Source: Paracoccaceae bacterium (lineage in GTDB: Bacteria; Pseudomonadota; Alphaproteobacteria; Rhodobacterales; Rhodobacteraceae). From it: a stretch of DNA of 13,732 nt. Positions 5,874 through 11,412 of the stretch are shown here, piece after piece; position 1 is the first letter of the stretch, and each line of letters opens with the position of its first letter. Under the pieces are notes generated by a model, which worked only from the letters and a program-made list of their open reading frames with translations, had not been told where the DNA came from and made no database searches. The position numbers and the translations under genes were made by a program. The stretch spans positions 1 to 13,732 of the forward strand of contig JAKITE010000075.1 in the NCBI GenBank assembly GCA_021648225.1. The letters are read 5' to 3'.

Positions 5874-6440
5874 ATGAAAAATCTATTTACAATATGCGGA
5901 TTTATAGCCTGTTTCTTTGCAACTACGGGGGTTGCACAAGAAAGCCCTGTGGATATTTTACACCCCAACGGGCAGGAGCAGTCTTTTCGCGGTTATCTGG
6001 GCGGTTACAGCTTTTGGGACAGCACAGCATCCGGCCCTGCGGAACTTTCGCATCCGCAGCGGCAAGAATTTGCCGGTGGTGTCGGCACTTATTCCAACCC
6101 GATTACGCTGGCGGTTGGCCATGTTTTGCAGGGAAATGAAACCCTGCTTGATTTCCCTGCCGGCACGCGGTTTTACCTGCCGCGCTTGCGTAAATATGCC
6201 ATTGTCGAAGACATTTGTTTTGACGGGGAAAGCCCGCAAGACAGCACTTGTCATGTGGGAAAAATCGGTTTGCCATGGCTGGTTCTGTATGTAGACGGTA
6301 TCGGAATGCAGGAAGAATCGGTTACCTGTATTGAAAAAATATCCGGCATCCAGACCTTTATCATGGATCCCGGGCCGAATTATTCGGTGGTGGTTGGTGA
6401 ATTGACCCAAAGCGGCTGTAACACCTATCCCGATTTGTAA
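5874..6440 (+). CDS. Small exported protein with a putative double-psi beta-barrel domain
   Basis: A 188-residue protein. The first ~21 residues (MKNLFTICGFIACFFATTGVA) form a signal peptide with likely cleavage before QES. The mature part has GVGTYSNPITLAVG (69-82), FPAGTRFYLPRLRKYAIVED (94-113) and WLVLYVDG (135-142). This order recalls secreted double-psi beta-barrel proteins (3D, RlpA or EG45-like), where a GT-x-Y-x-P strand precedes a VED and an aspartate-containing DLWVDG-like strand. Mature cysteines C115, C126, C152 and C182 could make two disulfides, fitting a periplasmic or secreted location. AAGG (5865-5868) lies five bases before ATG 5874. It is seven bases after the deiodinase-like gene. 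Function unknown; no catalytic role can be assigned. Confidence 0.8.
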   Translation: MKNLFTICGFIACFFATTGVAQESPVDILHPNGQEQSFRGYLGGYSFWDSTASGPAELSHPQRQEFAGGVGTYSNPITLAVGHVLQGNETLLDFPAGTRFYLPRLRKYAIVEDICFDGESPQDSTCHVGKIGLPWLVLYVDGIGMQEESVTCIEKISGIQTFIMDPGPNYSVVVGELTQSGCNTYPDL

Positions 6441-6479
6441 CCGCTTGACACCAAGCCCCGCAAAAGCCAAGCCTAGATC

Positions 6480-7928
6480 ATGTTAGATTTCCGCCCTGTG
6501 GCCTATGTTATCGGCCTGTTGATTGCTGCACTTGGCACCACGATGTTGGTGCCTTTTGCTGCGGATATGCTGGCGGGCAACGGGCAGGGTGATACTTTTG
6601 CCAGCGCGGCTTTGCTAACGGTTTTAACCGGCGGGGTTGTGGCGCTGGCCAGTGCCAATTCGCGCACCGGCGCGCTGAACCTGCAACAGACGTTTTTGTT
6701 AACAGTTGGTTCATGGCTGGTATTACCGTTTTTCGGGGCTTTGCCTTTTGTAATTGGCGCGCCCGATGCCAGCTATACCGATGCATTTTTCGAGGCCATG
6801 TCAGGCCTGACCACCACCGGTTCAACCACTTTTACCGGGCTGGATGAAATGCCGGTTGGCACCTTGCTTTGGCGCAGCCTGCTGCAATGGTTTGGCGGGG
6901 TTGGTATTATTGTTGTGGCCATGGCATTTTTGCCAACCCTAAAGGTTGGCGGCATGCAGATATTCCGCTCCGAGGGGTTTGATACTTTTGGTAAAATCCT
7001 GCCCCGCGCCGGTGAAATTGCCTCGCGGATTTCGGTGATTTACCTAAGCCTGACCGTGGCCTGTTATCTGGCTTATGTGGCGGTGGGCATGGACAGCTTT
7101 GATGCGCTGAACCATGCGCTAACCACCTTGGCCACCGGCGGATTTTCCAATGTTGACGGCTCTTTTTCAGAGTTTCGCGGCCCTGCCGAATATGTGGCGG
7201 CGGTGTTTATGATTCTGGCCAGCCTGCCCTTTGTGCGCTATATCCAGCTGCTGGCCGGAACCGCAAAACCGATATGGCGCGATAGCCAGGTCCGCAGTTT
7301 TTTGGCGGTGCTTTTTGCCATTATTCTGATGATGGTGCTTTATCGGCTTTATGCCAACGGAGATCCGGTTTCCGGCGCGTTTCGCTCTACGTTTTTCAAT
7401 GTCACATCCATCATGACCGGCACCGGTTATGCGTCCGAGGATTACCAGCTTTGGGGGGCCTTTCCGGTGACCATGTTTTTCCTGATGGGGCTGATCGGTG
7501 GTTGCGCGGGGTCTACTTGTTGTTCGATCAAAATCTTTCGGTTCCAGCTGTTATTTGCCTCGATCAAGGAACAGATCAAACGGGTTCACAGCCCGCACGG
7601 GGTGTTTGGCTTGCGATACGAGGGCCGACCGGTGGGCGATGATGTGCTATCTTCCGTGATGGCATTTTTTGTGATGTTTATGCTGACTTTGGCGGTTTTG
7701 TCGGTGGTGCTGGCGATGATGGGGCTGGATACGATTACCGCCGTTTCGGGCGCGGCGACGGCATTGGCAAATATTGGTCCGGGGCTGGGGCCGATCATCG
7801 GGCCTGACGGGAATTTTTCAAGCCTTGGCGATACAACCAAATGGGTGCTGGCCTTTGCCATGTTGCTTGGCCGGTTGGAACTGATGGCGGTTTATGTGTT
7901 GTTTACCATAAATTTCTGGCGGCCATAA
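6480..7928 (+). CDS. trkH: Trk-type potassium uptake protein TrkH
   Basis: This inner-membrane potassium-conducting subunit of the Trk system normally works with the NAD-binding regulator TrkA, which is not in the window. The 482 residues have many membrane spans and the four pore-loop filters: SGLTTTGST (108-116), LATGGFSN (217-224), MTGTGYAS (312-319) and NIGPGLGP (431-438). IGGCAGSTCCSIKIFR (339-354) corresponds to the conserved GGxxGST intramembrane loop but has two cysteines where Vibrio TrkH has glycines. The C-terminal GRLELMAVYVLF is typical. ATG 6480 lacks a clear ribosome-binding site and follows the exported-protein gene by 39 bases, suggesting translation from the upstream transcript. 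Its stop overlaps the next start in TAATG. Confidence 0.95.
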   Translation: MLDFRPVAYVIGLLIAALGTTMLVPFAADMLAGNGQGDTFASAALLTVLTGGVVALASANSRTGALNLQQTFLLTVGSWLVLPFFGALPFVIGAPDASYTDAFFEAMSGLTTTGSTTFTGLDEMPVGTLLWRSLLQWFGGVGIIVVAMAFLPTLKVGGMQIFRSEGFDTFGKILPRAGEIASRISVIYLSLTVACYLAYVAVGMDSFDALNHALTTLATGGFSNVDGSFSEFRGPAEYVAAVFMILASLPFVRYIQLLAGTAKPIWRDSQVRSFLAVLFAIILMMVLYRLYANGDPVSGAFRSTFFNVTSIMTGTGYASEDYQLWGAFPVTMFFLMGLIGGCAGSTCCSIKIFRFQLLFASIKEQIKRVHSPHGVFGLRYEGRPVGDDVLSSVMAFFVMFMLTLAVLSVVLAMMGLDTITAVSGAATALANIGPGLGPIIGPDGNFSSLGDTTKWVLAFAMLLGRLELMAVYVLFTINFWRP

Positions 7929-9307
7929 TGGGCGATACGCTTGACCCTGAAGACTGGCCCGCGTTTCGCAAGACCGCCCATAAAATGCTGGATGCGGCGC
8001 TGGATAAAATGCAATCGGCCTCTGACGGGCCGGTTTGGGTTTCGCCGGATGGTTTGAAAGCGGCTTATGACACAGCCCTGCCGGTGCAGGGGCAGGGGAT
8101 TGCCGCCACGCAAAAGCAGATAGAGGCGTTGCTGCCATACGGGGTTGGCAATACGCACCCCCGGTTTTTTGGCTGGGTGCACGGGGCCGGATCAACCAGC
8201 GGCTTGATTGCCGATATTGCCACAGCGGCGATGAATGCCAATTTGGGCGGGCGGCATCACGGGGCAATGCTTGTGGAAAAACAAGTGGTTGCCTGGTGTC
8301 GTGAAATGTTCGAATTTCCTGAAACCTCCAGCGGGCTTGTGGTTTCAGGCACCTCTATGGCGACCATCATTGCGCTGAAAGTGGCGCGTGACCATGCGGG
8401 GGACGGGCATCTGGTTGGTTATACCTCCTGCCAAACCCATTCTTGCGTGGCGCGGGCGTTTGATATGTTGGGCATTGGCTGTGATGCGCTGCGGCTTATT
8501 CCGGTGAATGCGGCGTTTGAAATGGATATTTCAGCCCTGCAATCCGCCATTGATGCGGATCGTGCCGCAGGATTGCAGCCTTTTTGCATTATCGGCACAG
8601 CCGGTAGCGTTAATGTTGGCGCGATTGATGATCTGGACGCGCTGGCCGACATCGCGGCGGTGGAAAACCTGTGGTTTCATATTGACGGGGCATTTGGCGC
8701 GGCGGGGGTTTTGGCGGATAGGTTGCGGCCCCGGCTGACCGGCCTGCCGCGTGCTGATTCACTGGCGTTTGATTTTCACAAATGGCTGCATGTGAATTAT
8801 GATGCAGGGTTTGTGTTGATACGTAACGAGGCCAAGCACCGCGCGTCGTTTTCCGACCGCCCCGATTATCTGGCCCCTGCCACGCGCGGGCTGGCGGCGG
8901 GAAATCCGTGGCCGGTGGAATACGGGCCGGAACTGTCGCGCGGTTTTCGGGCATTGAAAATCTGGGCCCAGATCAATGAACACGGCGTGGCGCGGCTGGG
9001 GCAGATGATCACGCGAAATTGTGAGCAGGCAAAGCTGTTGGAGCGGCTGGTGATCGCCCATCCCAAACTGGAAATGGTTGCGCCAGTGGCGATGCAGATC
9101 GTGTGCTTTAGGCATATCGGCAGTGACGCGCTGAACGAGGAAATTGTGCTGCGGTTGCAGGAGGAGGGCATTGCGGTGCCCTCAACAACGCGGATCAACG
9201 GCCGGCTGGCGATACGGGTGAATATTACCAACCATCGCACAACGGATGAGGATTTGCAGGTGTTGGTTGATGGGATTTGTAGGTTGGGTGGTTTTAACGC
9301 TCCTTAA
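7928..9307 (+). CDS. Group II PLP-dependent amino acid decarboxylase (aromatic-type)
   Basis: The 459-residue protein matches pyridoxal-phosphate decarboxylases of the aromatic amino acid/glutamate group. Key elements are HPRFFGWVHGAG (77-88), SSGLVVSGTSMATIIALKVAR (134-154), H171 in CQTHSC (PLP-stacking histidine), IIGTAGSVNVGAID, D253 in HIDGAFGAAG (contacts the PLP nitrogen), and K285 in DFHKWLHVNYDAG (Schiff-base lysine). ATG 7928 overlaps the trkH stop by one base, implying translational coupling. Substrate cannot be read from sequence; tryptophan, tyrosine, DOPA, or another role such as an aspartate or cysteine-sulfinate-type decarboxylase are open. The context with folE and a deiodinase-like gene suggests aromatic chemistry but does not prove it. 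Confidence 0.9.
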   Translation: MGDTLDPEDWPAFRKTAHKMLDAALDKMQSASDGPVWVSPDGLKAAYDTALPVQGQGIAATQKQIEALLPYGVGNTHPRFFGWVHGAGSTSGLIADIATAAMNANLGGRHHGAMLVEKQVVAWCREMFEFPETSSGLVVSGTSMATIIALKVARDHAGDGHLVGYTSCQTHSCVARAFDMLGIGCDALRLIPVNAAFEMDISALQSAIDADRAAGLQPFCIIGTAGSVNVGAIDDLDALADIAAVENLWFHIDGAFGAAGVLADRLRPRLTGLPRADSLAFDFHKWLHVNYDAGFVLIRNEAKHRASFSDRPDYLAPATRGLAAGNPWPVEYGPELSRGFRALKIWAQINEHGVARLGQMITRNCEQAKLLERLVIAHPKLEMVAPVAMQIVCFRHIGSDALNEEIVLRLQEEGIAVPSTTRINGRLAIRVNITNHRTTDEDLQVLVDGICRLGGFNAP

Positions 9308-9318
9308 GCGCGGGGATT

Positions 9319-9336
9319 GTGGGTGCGAGCACCCAC
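9319..9336. terminator. Strong palindrome between convergent genes, possible bidirectional terminator or dispersed repeat
   Basis: GTGGGTGC (9319-9326) and GCACCCAC (9329-9336) are perfect inverse complements separated by GA. The palindrome lies 11 bases after the decarboxylase stop and one base before the GNAT gene's stop codon, so it could end transcription from both sides, though neither side has a good T run. The extended form, with CCTACG beside the stem, resembles short palindromic intergenic repeats seen in many proteobacteria; only one copy is in this window. Confidence 0.45.
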
Positions 9337-9337
9337 C

Positions 9338-9814
9338 CTACGCCATGACGCGATTCAAATACTGTTGCCCGGAGATATCAAAATAGGTATCGCCGATAAT
9401 GGAAAACCCGTGTTTCTGATAAAAGTGGATCGCTTGCGTATTCTCTGCATTCACCGCTAACCATGGTTTCAGCCCCTTACACGTATTCAACAGCGCTGCG
9501 CCGATGCCTTTGCCATGATGTTGGCCCTGAACATAAAGTGTTGTGAGTTCAAACTCTGAACAACCGGAAATTGGCGCGTTTGACCCATTTGTAAGGCGAA
9601 TAAATCCGTCGATACCAACCCTGTTTTGCGACACCGAGATGGTTTCATTTTTATCCGAAAGGATTACCTCAAATGTTTCTTTGGTAAAGTTTGTCAGAGC
9701 ATAATCCGCAAAAAAACCGTTTACGCCTTCACGCAAATATGTGGCAACCCAGACTTCCATCGCGATTGCCGCCAGACTGGAGGCGTCACTAATATTTGCG
9801 GGTCTTATTTGCAT
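9338..9814 (-). CDS. GNAT-family N-acetyltransferase
   Basis: A complete 158-residue GNAT protein on the minus strand. It begins MQIRPANISDASSLAAIA (the strand-helix opening), has the strand ELTTLYVQ followed by acetyl-CoA-binding motif A QHHGKGIGAALL (Q98, G101, G103), and ends with NTQAIHFYQKHGFSIIGD, the usual motif B. It transfers an acetyl group from acetyl-CoA to an amine; substrate unknown (antibiotic, polyamine, peptide or protein N-terminus all possible). The ATG at 9814 has only a weak GAG upstream. The gene is convergent with the decarboxylase and divergent from glyQ, and appears somewhat more AT-rich than its neighbours, which may mean later acquisition. Confidence 0.9.
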   Translation of the reverse strand: MQIRPANISDASSLAAIAMEVWVATYLREGVNGFFADYALTNFTKETFEVILSDKNETISVSQNRVGIDGFIRLTNGSNAPISGCSEFELTTLYVQGQHHGKGIGAALLNTCKGLKPWLAVNAENTQAIHFYQKHGFSIIGDTYFDISGQQYLNRVMA

Positions 9815-9899
9815 TAAATATTCTCAATCTTAACAAGAAATGGTTTCGCCAGCGTTATGGCTTATTGGCGGGATAAATCCCAGCCCACAAATCCACCAA

Positions 9900-9928
9900 T
9901 TGACCCCCCGCGCCGCAACCCCTATTGA
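9900..9928 (+). promoter_or_regulatory. Possible promoter for the glyQS operon
   Basis: TTGACC (9900-9905) is followed 17 bases later by TATTGA (9923-9928), a weak -10 match. The same place holds a small hairpin, CCCCT (9919-9923) with AGGGG (9928-9932). Predicted initiation near 9935 would leave a leader of about 24 bases before glyQ, leaving no room for a T-box or attenuator. Confidence 0.35.
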
Positions 9929-9958
9929 GGGGCCAAATATTCCGTCAAAGGCCGACCC

Positions 9959-10876
9959 ATGTCCAAACCCCGTTCATTTCAGGAAATCCTGATGCGCCTT
10001 CAGGCCTATTGGGCCGCGCAGGGCTGTGCGATTTTGCAGCCCTATGATATGGAGGCCGGCGCTGGCACCTTTCATCCGGCGACGACTTTGCGTTCATTGG
10101 GCGAAAAACCTTGGGCTGTGGCCTATGCGCAGCCCTCGCGCCGGCCCACCGATGGGCGTTACGGTGAAAACCCCAACCGTTTGCAGCATTTTTATCAGTA
10201 TCAGGTGTTGATCAAACCCAGCCCGCCGGATTTTCAGGCGCTTTATCTCGGGTCGCTTGAGGCCATCGGCATTGATATGGGGTTGCACGATATTCGTTTT
10301 GTCGAGGATGATTGGGAATCGCCGACATTGGGCGCCTGGGGCCTTGGTTGGGAGGTCTGGTGTGACGGTATGGAGGTCAGCCAATTTACCTATTTCCAAC
10401 AGGTCGCGGGCTATGATTGCAAGCCGGTTAGTGGTGAGCTGACCTATGGGTTGGAACGCCTTGCCATGTATGTGCTGGGCATTGATCATGTGATGGATAT
10501 GCCGTTTAACGACCCGAAATCGCCTAATCCGCTGACTTATGGCGATATTTTCCTGCAAACCGAGCAGGAATATTCGCGCTGGAATTTTGATGTGGCCGAT
10601 ACCGATATGTTGTTGCAACATTTCAAAGACGCCGAGGCCGAATGCGCGCGGATTATTGATCAACCCGCTGATGACCCAAAAACCGGCAAGCATATCATCA
10701 TGGCGCATCCGGCCTATGATCAGGCCATCAAAGCCAGCCATGTGTTTAACCTGCTGGACGCGCGCGGGGTGATTTCGGTGACCGAACGTCAGGCCTATAT
10801 TGGTCGTGTGCGGGCCTTAACCAAGATGTGCGCTGATGCATTTGTGCAAACCAAAGCCGGAGGGCTGAACCCATGA
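9959..10876 (+). CDS. glyQ: Glycyl-tRNA synthetase alpha subunit
   Basis: Catalytic subunit of the bacterial alpha2beta2 glycyl-tRNA synthetase, which charges tRNA-Gly in the cytosol. The 305-residue length is typical, and the class II core is unmistakable: FQEILMRLQAYWAAQGCAIL, QPYDMEAGAGTFHPATTLRS, QPSRRPTDGRYGENPNRLQH, FVEDDWESPTLGAWGLGWEVW and FTYFQQVAGYDCKPVSGELT (aminoacylation motifs). ATG 9959 follows an AAAGG at about 9946-9950. Its TGA overlaps an ATG (ATGATG at 10873-10878) that opens a tiny ORF; glyS lies downstream after two small genes rather than directly. Confidence 0.98.
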   Translation: MSKPRSFQEILMRLQAYWAAQGCAILQPYDMEAGAGTFHPATTLRSLGEKPWAVAYAQPSRRPTDGRYGENPNRLQHFYQYQVLIKPSPPDFQALYLGSLEAIGIDMGLHDIRFVEDDWESPTLGAWGLGWEVWCDGMEVSQFTYFQQVAGYDCKPVSGELTYGLERLAMYVLGIDHVMDMPFNDPKSPNPLTYGDIFLQTEQEYSRWNFDVADTDMLLQHFKDAEAECARIIDQPADDPKTGKHIIMAHPAYDQAIKASHVFNLLDARGVISVTERQAYIGRVRALTKMCADAFVQTKAGGLNP

Positions 10877-10968
10877 TGTTACCGTTTTCATTTGTATTGG
10901 TAGCAGGGGTGGCTTTTCCCGCTCCGGCAATGCAAATCCTGATAACCCTGTATGCGATCGGAACCTGA
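10873..10968 (+). CDS. Possible 31-residue hydrophobic small protein between glyQ and the DUF6446-like gene
   Basis: An ATGATG overlapping the glyQ stop opens a 31-codon frame that ends in TGA at 10966-10968, one base before the next gene's ATG, so it fills the gap exactly. The peptide starts MMLPFSFVLVAGVAFPAPAM and continues with a second hydrophobic stretch, QILITLYAIG. It could be a signal-peptide-like or single-pass membrane peptide, or a leader whose translation couples glyQ to the next gene. There is no separate ribosome-binding site beyond coding sequence in glyQ (GGAGGG at 10859-10864), which is well placed. I do not recognise it. Coding status rests on the overlap geometry alone. 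Confidence 0.4.
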   Translation: MMLPFSFVLVAGVAFPAPAMQILITLYAIGT

Positions 10969-10969
10969 C

Positions 10970-11410
10970 ATGAGCGGAAAAACCTTAATCATCGGCATGG
11001 GCGTATTCCTGACGATATTTACCGTGGCTTTATATCTAACCCAGATTTACGGGTTTTATCAAAAGGTTAACGATCTGCCATCCATCATGGTCGAGGGCCG
11101 CGAGGTTGCGGTTGACAATTATGTGGGGCTGGATGCCGATAGTTCGGGCTTGAAACTGCGCGGATGTTTCAACGTTGATCCGGCGGAATTTGACGGGGTC
11201 ACCTTGCACAATGCGGCAATCCCGCTGGGCACGCCAAAATGGTTTGATTGTTACGACCCTGCGCAAATCCATGCAGATATAAAAAGCGGCGCCTCCATTG
11301 CCTATTCGGTGGCGGTCAATGAACTGGACGGGCTGGACCGTATCGTGGTGGTTTACCCTGACGGGCGTGCCTATCAATGGCGCCAGATTAATGAAAAATA
11401 TCAGGAATAA
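10970..11410 (+). CDS. DUF6446-like membrane-anchored protein between glyQ and glyS
   Basis: A 146-residue protein with an N-terminal membrane helix (residues 5-25, LIIGMGVFLTIFTVALYL) and a periplasmic-facing remainder if N-in. Conserved-looking features are KLRGCFNVD (C66), PKWFDCYDPAQI (C94) and DRIVVVYPDGRAYQWRQIN at the C-terminus. From memory these match DUF6446, a family of unknown function found between glyQ and glyS in Rhodobacterales and sometimes mislabelled as histidine kinase; there is no kinase domain here. C66 and C94 could form a disulfide. Start ATG 10970 has GGA seven bases upstream. Its stop lies two bases before the glyS ATG, so all are very likely one transcript. Confidence 0.82.
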   Translation: MSGKTLIIGMGVFLTIFTVALYLTQIYGFYQKVNDLPSIMVEGREVAVDNYVGLDADSSGLKLRGCFNVDPAEFDGVTLHNAAIPLGTPKWFDCYDPAQIHADIKSGASIAYSVAVNELDGLDRIVVVYPDGRAYQWRQINEKYQE

Positions 11411-11412
11411 TC

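Noticed and set aside
6445..6450. Perfect TTGACA just upstream of trkH as a -35 box
   Set aside because: No -10-like hexamer lies 16-18 bases downstream; the nearest candidate, TAGATC, is 23 bases away and abuts the start codon.
4473..9307. A thyroid-hormone- or catecholamine-like pathway from folE, the deiodinase-like and the decarboxylase genes
   Set aside because: There is no hydroxylase, peroxidase or halogenase in the window, and bacterial members of these families have broader or unknown substrates, so proximity alone does not support a pathway.
10094..10741. A 215-codon minus-strand open frame inside glyQ
   Set aside because: Entirely antisense to the highly conserved glyQ; no ribosome-binding site or family resemblance.
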